DNA of 64,000 nt. Origin: Parapristionchus giblindavisi (Eukaryota > Nematoda > Chromadorea > Rhabditida > Diplogasteridae). This document shows, in pieces, positions 1 to 11,300 of this stretch. A program made the position numbers and the translations under genes. The notes under the pieces were generated by a model. That model was given only the letters and a program-made list of their open reading frames with translations, was not told the DNA's origin and made no database searches. Numbering within the stretch: the first letter of the stretch is position 1; every line of letters begins with the position of its first letter. The stretch is taken from positions 1,178,001 to 1,242,000 of the forward strand of contig CALSFV010000214.1 in NCBI GenBank assembly GCA_943737045.1, written 5' to 3'.

Positions 1-555
1 TTATTTAGGCAAAATATGGAAGAGGAAGAAACAATAAGAAACTTAAATTCGACACAACTTCACCTCATACGAAACTCATGAGAGGAATATTGACATTGAG
101 AAAAATCAGAGATTCGAAAGAGGAATGAGAGAGGCGACTATGATTGTCGGACAGGATGGTTTCCGCAGTAGAGAAAAATCTCCCCCACTTCCATACCAGG
201 GAGGGAATTTTTTTCTCATGAATTTTCCCTGCTAGATGTTCGTGAATTTGACTTGAATATGGAAAAAAATCGTCATTATATGGAAAAAAGTCGTCAGCGA
301 CTCAGAAAAAGTGAAAATACAGTAAGAACTCGATCATTTCTCGAGTGGAAAACATACAGTATGAAAAAAAGTATTGAATTTCTTTCGAAAATACTTTTTT
401 TTGTAGTTGAATCCCCTTTTCCCTATATTTCGTTGGTTTTGAACTTCCAGAATATCTAGTGTAAAACTCGAAAAATTTCCGTGAAAGACGAAAAATATTT
501 CGACCGAACAATTTTTCGTCTGGGGGTCGAAAAAAACGAACACGAAAAAAACTTT
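1..555. other. no gene recognised
   Basis: AT-rich sequence with runs of A and T and short degenerate open frames on both strands. I see no splice-flanked exon, RNA gene or terminal inverted repeat that can be closed inside the window. It may be the inner part of a repeat whose other end lies outside. Confidence 0.4.
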
Positions 556-1075
556 TTCGCCCATCCCTGAGGCCCGCCCTCTGAACGGTAGGGTCTCAAA
601 ATCGGTCCTACCCAAAAAAAATTATTTTATGCCCTGAGGGCAAATGACGAGCTATGACTACCATAATCTGGTGATAAACATTACTCGCCACTAGCATCAT
701 TTCAGCACTTAAAACGGGTCGCTAGCACATCTAGAAGCTGAGTTATAAATTTTGGGGGTCAAAGTTGCGACCCTGCTACAGCTTGAAATCGGAATCGGAG
801 CCATTCCAGATTGTGTGACTGTGCAGCCCTAGTGGGGGTCTTCACTCTCACAATGTTTCAGAAGAACAGGATCTTTCACTAAAGAAATGTAAATTTTCAA
901 AAAGTGTATTTTGATAGCGTCATCACTACGTATCAGTGAAATAATCTAATTATACCAACACATCATGATAATATTCCCTGATAAATTCTGTACATTTACT
1001 GAAAAGATCAGCTTGATTGCTTTTCTGGATCAAAAGTTATAAAAAAATGAAAAAGTGTCCCATGACTTTTAGGCT
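556..1075. repeat. dispersed repeat, copy 1
   Basis: The stretch containing gctatgactaccataatctg (651-670) through the run AAAAAGTGTCCCATGACTTT (1050-1069) recurs in the same order at 43350-44225 and in part at 56830-56955. The last motif resembles the terminal repeat of the palindromic element at 42544-44556, so this is probably a deletion derivative of a Tc1/mariner-type element. No coding capacity is visible. Confidence 0.55.
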
Positions 1076-1210
1076 ACACTGTAGCTGTTTCAATAGAGAG
1101 TGCAATTGAAGATCTTGTATTAACATTCATGTTTGATTCAAACTATATTTATTCGTGCACAAATATACAGTTCAATAATCAATGATCTACTAATGACAAC
1201 TGATATGAGA

Positions 1211-1931
1211 TTAACCACTGTTAGGACCCCATCCTCCGGCTGGAGCCTTTAGCGGTTTTTGGTACTGTGGCAGTAGATCTTTCTGAAATGACATTAGTTC
1301 AAAACTATGAAAGACATAATCGATGACAAATGTTTTTTTTACAATTATAAGCGGTATTTGCCAGTTTGAAATTGAATTGGAAAATGTTTGGGGATCGTAC
1401 GAATATAAAGAATGGATTAAAGAAGGGGAACCAGGAGATTTAGGGTGCACTATTGTCATGGCTAACGTGGTAGGTAGGAAGTGGCACTCTGTTCTCTATT
1501 AGAATTGAGAGGTTGAGCGCATAGAGCGTGTAGCTCAGTGGCTAGTAGTCGGCGCTTGTAACAGCTCGGATAACGGTATTCCAGTCCACTTATAATTGTA
1601 GAGAAAATTGTTTTGGATACAGGGAGATGAGATCTATAGTTCTGCCTGGCCAGTTTAGTCACGAAAAACTCGTGGGACCCCTTCTTTAACAATAATATTG
1701 ATGATACCATGTATGTTAAGAATAAAAACAAGAACGGTATTGCACAATTGGCAGCGTGTAATATAAGAAATTAAGAGCACTATTTACAAATATAGAAATA
1801 TTCGTTTGAAGATACAAAATCACCTGTCTAATCGGGAGTGGACGAAATCTGTCACCAACCGTTCCAACTCCTTCGGATTTGTAATATGAAATAACAAGAA
1901 GAAGAAGAAGAATGATAGAGAATACTTTCAT
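1211..1931 (-). CDS. secreted peptide A (GGWGPNSG type), two exons
   Basis: Predicted 59-residue secreted peptide. Exon 1 is 1824-1931 (36 codons, start MKVFSIILLL); exon 2 is 1211-1282 (23 codons plus stop). They join in phase 0 through a GT donor and a TTTCAG acceptor. Residues 1 to about 20 form a signal peptide. The mature part is short, without cysteines, rich in Pro/Gly, with a central RPLPIRQ and a C-terminal GGWGPNSG. The first ATG used is the one directly after TTGTTCAGA, as in every other copy; upstream in-frame ATGs are ignored. The 541-bp intron holds a TTAA-flanked element at 1421-1685. It pairs head-to-head with gene B. Its paralogues are at 17704-18155, 22027-22478 and 32528-32868. 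No known family recognised; an antimicrobial or signalling role is only a guess. Confidence 0.8.
1421..1685. mobile_element. TTAA-flanked MITE carrying a tRNA-like sequence, copy 1
   Basis: The ends are AGAAGGGGAACC and GGGACCCCTTCT, flanked on both sides by TTAA (1417-1420 and 1686-1689). This is the piggyBac-style target duplication. The inside carries tgtagctcagtggc (around 1529), which resembles a tRNA A box, but the B-box half is degraded in this copy. It sits in the intron of peptide gene A. The paralogous intron of gene C near 17905 reads through without the element and serves as an empty site. Further copies: 24968-25309 and 42867-43197. Confidence 0.75.
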
Positions 1932-2339
1932 TCTGAACAAGTCGACTGAACCAACCAATGAAAATGATTTATCACAGCATACTTTTATACCAAAAATTAT
2001 AAAATGAACAGTTTCAACAAAAGGGTACTTCAAAAGTACCTTTTATATCCCCCATATAGTAAATCTGCTCATACTATAGAACTTATAATGGGGAGATATA
2101 TCATAATTGAATACACTGCCTAACTTTTATTTTAAAAAATACATCGGTTAGCATCAAATACATCATTCATAATGCATTTTCCCATTAAACTTTGTTGAAT
2201 TTGAAAACAGTTGGGATATTCAGGGCACAATGCAGATATTGTTAAACATAATTCGGTATAGTTTTCACACAAGAGTTTTGGTATAAAAGCGAGCTATGAT
2301 GAATAAATTTCATCGGTTGGTTCAGTCGATTTGTTCAGA
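1932..2339. promoter_or_regulatory. divergent promoter of peptide genes A and B
   Basis: On each strand the start codon is preceded by a conserved cassette: a TATAAAA box about 55-60 bp upstream (2283 on plus, 1983-1988 on minus) and then GGTTGGTTCAGTCGA(C/T) ending about 10 bp before the ATG. The same cassette in opposed orientation separates the other gene pairs, so the spacer acts as a two-way promoter. The transcription start is probably near the CATCGG or TCAGTC motif; that is inference. Confidence 0.65.
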
Positions 2340-2681
2340 ATGAAAATATTCTCTATCATTCTTCTTCTTCTCCTGGTTATTTCATGTTATGAATCCGAAG
2401 CTTACGTAGACGTCATAGATAACTGGATCCCTCATGTAAGTTCTTATAAATTTTGAAAATTAAATAACTGATTTTTAAAAAGATAATTTGTACTTTGTAA
2501 TTGGTAACAATAGAATATTTTGAAACATTTTGAACACAATCCTGGTGAAGTCATAGCTCTACTTATAGTTAACAAAATTTAGGACTACATTGCTTACCCT
2601 ATCCACGTTGGTGAGGAGAGGGCTAACTTTCCCATGCCAGAAGGAGGATGGGACGCAAACGCTGGAATAATTACATTTTAA
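2340..2681 (+). CDS. secreted peptide B (GGWDANAG type), two exons
   Basis: Predicted 64-residue secreted peptide. Exon 1 is 2340-2435 (32 codons: signal peptide followed by a DNWIPH end) and the donor is GTAAGT; exon 2 is 2583-2681 (32 codons plus TAA) after an AATTTAG acceptor. The phase is 0. The mature part has an acidic aromatic stretch (AYVDVIDNWIPH) and a C-terminus ending GGWDANAGIITF. It shares signal peptide, exon layout and GGW core with gene A but is a separate sub-type; relatives lie at 31805-32144, 38631-38958, 45187-45654 and 46863-47326. A polyadenylation signal AATAAA follows near 2740. Function unknown. Confidence 0.82.
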
Positions 2682-4190
2682 TCTCATTTTAATCTACACC
2701 GTAGATAGTTTAGCTGAAAATTTTGTATGACAGTATACAAATAAAGTTTGTCACATTTTCATATGTACACAGATGAACGATTGCGTATAATATATAATTT
2801 AATCTATTCCATTTTAGATGTTTTGAAAGTAACGACAAATTAATACTTTTCCGGAAGGATTTAACTGAGGGGCATATAATAGAATTATTACTAAGTCTGT
2901 TCCAATTGCTAACAACACGATTTGATTTGAAGTTCGAGAAGCGAGTAGCGGGCGAGAAGACTTAAAAGCATTGTGTTTACGATATTGAAATGCGTGTCTG
3001 GGGGAAGATCTAGTATTCATAGAGGGAATAAAGAAGGATTGTCAAGATCAATAAGTCCGTGTGTAGCTTTATAGGTAAAACAAAGATCAGGATCATATTC
3101 AATAAACTAATAATATTCTATATCAATAATAATATTCTCGTCAAGCAGGCCTATTGGACGAACAAGTTTTCGTGGGTTATTTGACTATCATAATCAAGTT
3201 TCATATGCCGACGTTTTCTTGAATGGAGATGAATTCTCTCAGAAACGAAAGGATAAATCTTGTGGATAAGAAGATTCCCCCTGTTTTGGCCCTCTCTGCA
3301 TTTAATGTGCTGATAGATAAAGTATTATATTCAATAAAAACTAAGGGAAAAAAGATGCAGAACTGTATGTCTTTGTTCACTTCCTTGCCATTAAAGGCAC
3401 ATCCCAAACTAATTTTGCTCTCCCCATTGGATATACTATCACGTAGCCAAAGAAAGCGAGAGAGTGTGGCCAGAGCGGAGAGTTTCAAATTAGCTGGGGG
3501 AGGGGATAGTTTTAAGATTGATTGTCTGTGCGTGAATAGCATGTTTAGATTAAAGCTCCCCCCACACTATAAACACTATAAACACTCCATGTTAGTTACA
3601 GTTTTATCGAATGAACTTTGTACTTATGATAACAAAATAAGATTAGCATAGTCAATGATTAGCATTATCAAAATGGATGGTGAGTACGGTATATCAAGGG
3701 GACAAAGGGCGGACCAGAACATGCTCATCAATAGCGAAAAGCAAAGGCACCATCGGACTTCGATTACGGTTCTTTTTCCACAGATTTTGCTTTTTTTTTC
3801 AGCCAGATGGCAAACTCTCGACAACAGGTCACAAATTAGTCTACAATATATAGAAAATGAAGATAAAAGAATACAAGTAATGTGTTAAGCAAATCTAGTA
3901 TGATATTTTTGTACAGAGAAAATGGAAAAATGCGAAATGCAATAATCAAGAAAAGTTGGAAATGTGCGATCTTTAGAAATAGAGAGTAAAACAAGTAAAG
4001 AAAGTAGTTATATGGGGTCATGGAATGGATATCGATTACATCTTGAGCTTTCTCTTGACATCGAGAAGAGAATCATAACTCATCGGACGAGATGCCTCGA
4101 GCCTGCAAATTTGGTTTGTTCATACTATGCAACGACACACAATAACTTTTCTTTCCAGAAGTGAACACCAATTGTCTCCACCGAATTGAA
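2682..4190. other. intergenic, no gene seen
   Basis: No exon with convincing splice signals. It contains the 3' end of gene B, a dispersed repeat at 3410-3510 and AT-rich filler. The plus-strand open stretch 3223-3651 overlaps that dispersed repeat and has no recognisable domain. Confidence 0.45.
3410..3510. repeat. dispersed repeat with GAAAGCGAGAGAGTGTGGCC core
   Basis: The 20-base core recurs with small changes at about 17242, 22915 (inverted), 29475 and 30535, usually next to TCAAATTAGCT or AGCGTAGAG. It is a short non-coding interspersed repeat. Confidence 0.6.
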
Positions 4191-4194
4191 ATAA

Positions 4195-7100
4195 AACAGT
4201 TATTGTCCGTATTAAATTTACTTGCATAATTGCCTCGCCTCTGCTGCTAAACGCAGAAATATTCTATCGATCAAAACTCTTTCCCTGCCTTCCCTTGTCG
4301 CGCTCTCTCTAATCTACTTACTATCTCGCATGGACTCTCTCTCTAATAATAGAAATTCATTGTGGCTCTGGCTGGCTACTCTCGTACAAAATAAACAAGT
4401 GTATTTTATTCTGTCAATAAATGGGTATCCGACTATTTCATAACAGTAAATATAATAATTCGTTAACTATTAAATGTTTCGGTAACGACAAAGATATTTC
4501 CCTAATTCCAGTTGTTGCATAAGAATACTAGGAAATAAAATTGCCTTATGATCAAGTTAATGGATATTTAAATTTGCGAAAATAAACCTACAATGGAGAG
4601 TCTCGATACAAGTTCGGCCTTCCTGCCTGCTGTAGGCAGAACGGAACGACGTAGTCTTTTTTTTAGCTCCACAACAGTGAGCTTCCAGAGCTCCTCCTGC
4701 ATTGCGACACTGTAATTCTCGGGGACGACAGGACAAGCCGAGGGTACGGTAGGTTCATCGTTATCTGAATAAATCAATTGATAAATTGGAAATCCGAGAG
4801 CGATATCGATTGACATACCGATAGAGTAAGTGAGTGAACTCGAATTGTGGACTTCTTGCTGTAAATAGGATATGATCATCAGGAAAAGAAATATGTAGAG
4901 TAAATTGTCATGGTAATTGATAGTACTGTATTAGAAGTTTCTTTGTTTCGTTCATATTTTCGTATAAAGACTAACGTTCATAAATATTTAAATTATACAT
5001 AAAAAATAAGAAAATTAGAACCTGATCTTCGCCCTCAACTGTGTCCTCCTTGACTGGATCGACTTTGAGCGCCTGAAATAAAACTGCTATTGTCCTTCTA
5101 AAATTTACTTGCATAATTGCCTTGCCTCTGCTGCTAAACGCAGAAATATTCTATCGATCAAAACTCTTTCCCTGCCTTCCCTTGTCGCGCTCTCTCTACA
5201 GGGTACGCCAAAATTACCCGAACTGATTTCACCATTATGATTCCCAGGCCCCCAATGCAAATACGCAACCCCTATTGCAGCATCATGACGAGTGATCATT
5301 GGCCACTCCCTATTCAAGGTTTCAAGTCAGTTAGTCAAGTCTTCTAGTAATGGGGAAGTAAAGTCGACTGCGACCCCTCATTCTCAAGTGTACAAGGTGG
5401 ATTGTCATAGTTCATCAGCTCGGCTTTCACGAGTCGGCTGTATCCGATACCGGTATCGTGTACCAAGATCTTGGTACTGACAAGGAACGTCCGGGTAGAG
5501 GTAGACCGATTTCAGTTTCCACCGCTACGAACCGAGATCTCATCCGAAAGATGGTGTTTCGAAACCACAAGTTTACGATCTGGAGGCTCGATATCTCGAA
5601 CACTTCCATTCTTCATCTCCTCAGGTCTCAGCTGACTCTTCTCCCTTACAAGTACAGTAAACTGTTAGAACCGAATGAATGAGATCAAGCTCCGCTGAGA
5701 ACGGTGACCTCAACTTTTTATGAGTTGTGCTAGGTCCGCGCACTTCAGCACGATGTTCAGCGAAGAGAATATCCTACCTTCAAAGACAACCTGAATATCG
5801 AGAACAACAGAATTATTGCCTCTGATCTTAAAGAATCCTACAAGATGGCTGGGGTCATGGGTCATATCAGTCTTCCACAATACGCCAAGGTTTTAGCTGC
5901 TGTTTGCCCAACTGGAAAGTCCACTCTTGTTTTGCCACTCCATGCGTCTAGATCAATAAGGCATATTTTACCAAGCACATCCTCGAAGACGCGCTTCTAC
6001 TCCGATACCATACCCACTTCGGTCAGGACCACTAGACCTTTCGGTAAGATGCTGTCGTCAATGACATGACAAAGTTGACCCAGTCGTGGTTTTTCACCCA
6101 TGCACTCGGCAAAATCCATCGCATTGAATTACTTCCGAACTCCCCCAATCTCAACCTCCTCGACTGCAGTGCTTGGAGGTGTTGTAGGCCAAGATGTCCT
6201 CTATCAAGCACCAGAACCTCGACTCCCTCAGTGCTCCGCTTCTCAAGGCATGGGACGAACTCGATGACAACTACTTTCGGGAATCGGCAGTCGCATATGA
6301 AAAGAGACTCATGGCTTGTGTGAGAGCTAAAAGATACCACGGCGAGATTCGCTAGTACACTACTGCTGCCCATATTCTTGATAAGCTTTACCATGAACCA
6401 TATCACTCAGGTCACATTTCCAAGGGGAGATTCATATGGAGACAACAGTTCGGGTAATTATGGCGCACCCTGTAATCTACTTACTATCTCGCATGGACTC
6501 TCTCTCTAATAATAGAAATTCATTGTGGCTCTGGCTGGCTACTCTCGTACAAAATAAACAAGTGTATTTTATTCTGTCAATAAATGGGTATCCGACTATT
6601 TCATAACAGTAAATATAATAATTCGTTAAATATTAAACGTTTCGGTAACGACAAAAGATATTTCCCTAATTCCAGTTGTTTCATACGAATACTAGGATAT
6701 AAAATTGCCTTATGATCAAGTGAATGGTTATTTAAATTTGCGAAAATAAACCTACGATGGAGAGTCTCGATACAAGTTCGGCCTTCCTGCCTGCTGTAGG
6801 CAGACCGGAACGACGTAGTCTTTTTTTTAGCTCCACAACAGTGAGCTTCCAGAGCTCCTCCTGCATTGCGACACTGTAATTCTCGGGGACGACAGGACAA
6901 GCCGAGGGTACGGTAGGTTCATCGTTATCTGAATAAATCAATTGATAAATTGGAAATCCGAGAGCGATATCGATTGACATACCGATAGAGTAAGTGAGTG
7001 AACTCGAATTGTGGACTTCTTGCTGTAAATAGGATATGATCATCAGGAAAAGTAATATGTAGAGTAAATTGTCATGGTAATCGATAGTACTGTATTAGAA

Positions 7101-8350
7101 GTTTCTTTGTTTCGTGCATATTTTCGTATAAAGACTAATGCTCATAAATAATTCTATAAAACATTTTTTTTAAATAAGAAAATAAGAACCTGATCTTCGC
7201 CCTCAACTGTGTCCTCCTTGACTGGATCGACTTTGAGCGCCTGAAATAAAACTGTTATTGTCCTTCTAAAATTTACTTGCATAATTGCCTTGCCTCTGCT
7301 GCTAAACGCAGAAATATTCTATCGATCAAAACTCTTTCCCTGCCTTCCCTTGTCGCGCTCTCTCTAATCTACATACTATCTCGCATGGACTCTCTCTCTA
7401 ATAATAGAAATTCATTGTGGCTCTGGCTGGCTACTCTCGTACAAAATAAACAAGTGTATTTTATTCTGTCAATAAATGGGTATTCGACTATTTCATAATA
7501 GTAAATATAATGATTCGTTAAATATTAAACGTTTCGTTAACGACAAAAGATATTTCCCTAATTCCAGTTCTTGCATAAGAATACTAGGAAATAAAATTGC
7601 CTTATGATCAAGTGAATGGTTATTTAAATTTGCGAAAATAAACCTACGATGGAGAGTCTCGATACAAGTTCGGCCTTCCTGCCTGCTGTAGGCAGACCGG
7701 AACGACGTAGTCTTTTTTTTTAGCTCCACAACAGTGAGCTTCCAGAGCTCCTCCTGCATTGCGACACTGTAATTCTCGGGGACGACAGGACAAGCCGAGG
7801 GTACGGTAGGTTCATCGTTATCTGAATAAATCAATTGATAAATTGGAAATCCGAGAGCGATATCGATTGACATACCGATAGAGTAAGTGAGTGAACTCGA
7901 ATTGTGGACTTCTTGCTGTAAATAGGATATGATCATCAGGAAAAGAAATATGTAGAGTAAATTGTCATGGTAATCGATAGTACTGTATTAGAAGTTTCTT
8001 TGTTTCGTTCATATTTTCGTATAAAGACTAATGCTCATAAATAATTCTATAAAACATTTTTAAAAAATTAAGAAAATAAGAACCTGATCTTGGCACTCAA
8101 CTGTGTCCTCCTTGACTGGATCGACTTTGAGCGCCTGAAAGAAAACTGTTATTGTCCGTATAAAATTTACTTGCATAATTGCCTTGCCTCTGCAGCTAAA
8201 CGCAGACATATTCTATCGATCAAAACTTTCCTTCCCTTGTCGCGCTCTCTCTGATATACGTACTATCTCGCTTGGACTCTTTTTAAGCATATAAATTCAT
8301 TGTGGCTCTGACTGGCTACTCTTGTACCAAATAAACCAGTGTATTTGCAG
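4195..8350. repeat. tandem exon-module duplication, units of about 890 bp
   Basis: Three near-identical units each hold an ALKVDPVKEDTVEG exon, a QEVHNSSSLTYSI exon, a SAP exon and intron sequence with the marker ctctctctaatctac. SAP exons start at 4592, 6756 and 7648; the first spacing equals 890 bp once the 1276-bp Tc1-like insertion with its TA is removed. A fourth unit starts at 8138 and is cut off by a Tc1 relic near 8345. Confidence 0.8.
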
Positions 8351-11300
8351 TGGTGACCAGTAGGAGAAATGACACTGTACTGTGCTACTCCTCCATCGAC
8401 TCGCACCATCCGTAGAAAACCCCAAGGCACTGGTCTTAACGGTAGAGTTATTACTACGAAGTCCATAATCTCTCCTAAGAAAAGAGGGAATCGTCTGAAG
8501 TGAGCAAAGGCTCATCTCAAATTCACAGACGCAAACTAACGTAAAGTCGTCTGGTCGGACGAGTCCAAGTTCAATCTCTTGGGCTCGGACGGCCGGGTTT
8601 ACGTTCATAGACCAGCCGTGGCTCGAGATGATGTCCACAAGCTCGTCCCCACGGTGAATCACGGATGCAGAAGCGTTATGGCGCACAGGAATTCGTACTA
8701 TTAGGTTGATTCATAAGTCTTGTCGCATTTTGGAGGGGTGTGTTAGTGCTATCACTGCTCAGTCTTACGTTATCAATAACCCCGTCCGTTCTGGGAGTAA
8801 ATAAGACACTACTACTAATCTTTGAGCGAAGTAGTGAATTGTGCCTACATCGATTCTAATAGCTGTAATGCCTCCAACTTTCGTTCCCTGTTTTATGCAC
8901 AAGCGACACTTTATGTTGTTCTTCCTTCTATCCGACCTCAAACCACCCGATGTCCACACCCGTATGGCGGTAGTATACAACACTAAGGCCACTAGTAAAT
9001 GCACGGTGCAAAGTTGGTTCAAACGCTTTGAAAAAGGGAGTACGACGTCCAAGTCTTGATATCACCCCGAGCTGGACTTGGACATGCTGGAGCAGCACGT
9101 CCACGCTGACCCCTGTGCTACCACCCGTGATATGGCGACGAGTCTTGGGGTAAGCCAACCCACCATCGTTGGTTGTCTACAGGATCTTGGCAAGGTCCAG
9201 AATTTGGTCGATGATTACCCTCACCAACTGTCGGACAAGCAGAAGGACAACCGTGCGGACCAGTGTCTGAATCTGTTCTCGTACGCTCGTACAACGGCTT
9301 AGATCGACGGGATCTTCACTGGAGATGAAAAGTGGTTACTTTACGACAACGTAATCCTCCGGGCTCGGTGGGTCGATCGAGGTGAGCAGTCCAATTCCAT
9401 CGCCAAACCTGAACTTCACCAGAAAACGATCATGCTGTCTGTGTGGTGGGGCAGAGGCGGAGTGGTGCATTAGGAGCTGCTACCACAGGGGTCGACTATT
9501 ACGGTCGCGGTATACTCTCGTCAACTACGGACCCTGAAGTCCCAGGTCCCCTCCGTTCCCTGGTTGCGCGATCAAATTCACTTCCAACACGACAGCGCCC
9601 GACACCACCTGGCAAGGACAACCAAAAAGGCCCTGTTGGACTTTGGCTGGAACATCGACCCCCACCTGCCCTACTCGCCCGACTTGTCTCCTAGCGATTA
9701 CAGTTTGTTTTCCGATATGCAGCTCACTCTCGGATGAGTACACTTCAACAATCAGCGGGAAGACGAAATCTGGCTGACCAACTACTTTGCCTCCAAGCAG
9801 CCGTCCTTCTGGGAGCACTGCATCCACAAGCTACCCGAACTTTGGGGGAAGTGTGTCGACCCAGACGGCGCTTACTTTGGTTGATTTGCTTTTGCCGAAA
9901 TAAAGTTATTTGAATTTGTTTAAAGGGCCAAAAATGCGACAAGACTTATGAATCAACCTAATATGTTCTGTGCTGCGAATCCATGAAATCGTGATCACAA
10001 CGGTTATCGTACGCTCCTGCTCGCAGCACGTTGCTGGATCAGTCAGAAGCACGGGCACTAAATTATTTTTTGCTAATTTTTAAATTTTTAATAATTGATT
10101 TTCACCTGAATTTTTTCCCATACATCACCCCATCGGTTATCCACTTTGTCAGAGATTTAATCAATTATAATGAATGTTAACGTTTTTAAAATATATTCGT
10201 GAAAAAAAAACGAAAAAAAACTGCATGAATGCGTTTAAAAACAAGAGGAGAAGTAACTTCCTCAAAATGAGCAATACGTTCATTTTGGGATACTGTAGCC
10301 TGGAAGCCGTTGAAATTGACAAACCGGTCCGATGCCTAGGCATACATTGTCAAACGTGCCTGAGCACACTATGTAAAAGGTGATCGGTTAACTATAAGAA
10401 AAGTTATCCTCAAAAAAAACAAAATATGTTTTCCTTCTGTCCACCACTGTATACATATGGTCAATAAATGGGTATGTGATTATTTCATAATAGTAAATAT
10501 AATGATTCGTTAAATACTAAACGTTTCGGTAACGACAAAGATATTTCCCTAATTCCAGTTGTTTCATACGAATACTAGAAAATAAAATTGCCTTATGATC
10601 AAGTGAATGGTTATTTAAATTTGCGAAAATAAACCTACGATGGAGAGTCTCGATACAAGTTCGGCCTTCTTGCGTGCTGTAGGCAGACCGGAACGACGTA
10701 GTCGTTTTCGCAGCTCCACAACAGTGAGCTTGCAGAGCTCCTCCTGCATTGCGACACTGTAAATAATTTGTAAGATTGATCACAAGTGCACAATCATCAA
10801 AAGGATAATTCCAGATAGTCGCTTGTCGGTTTTTCAAAATCAAGAGGTTCCCAGATAAATGTACAGCATGAACTAAATGAATGAGAGAGAAGGAAGACGA
10901 AATGTTTCAAAACTGTAAACAAATATATAAAAGAAATGCGAGAGCCAAAGGAGTAGAATACAAAATAATTATATCAACTGTTCTTTTAAGCTCTTTTAAG
11001 TTATTAATAACCACAGGTGACACATAGAACCAAGAAAAATCGATAATTCATACTTAAAAGCGGTCTTCGTCGTTTCCTCTGTGACAGCAGCCGTTCTCAG
11101 TCCAACACTATGGTTGACTATCTTTGGTGTGGACATACGCTGCAATGGATTCAGTGGTTATGAACTACAAACTACAGTCGAGACATCGATCAAACTACAA
11201 ACTACAATCGAGACATCGATCAAACTACAAATCTTTACAATGGCGTTGACATTCGCTGCGAGCTTGGACTTTCTTGCCTCCTTGTTCGCTACCGTATCTC

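Noticed and set aside
1932..2033. Upstream ATG extending gene A by 34 codons
   Set aside because: It would read through the conserved TATA and promoter cassette; all paralogues start at the ATG after TTGTTCAGA with a proper signal peptide.
3223..3651. 142-codon plus-strand open frame
   Set aside because: It overlaps a dispersed non-coding repeat and has no motif or splice context.
8297..8686. 129-codon minus-strand open frame
   Set aside because: It is antisense to a recognisable Tc1 transposase relic (WSDESKFNLLGSDGR on plus).
9443..9827. Open frames on both strands of about 80-100 codons
   Set aside because: Shadow frames of the mariner transposase, whose real frame holds the DD34D triad.
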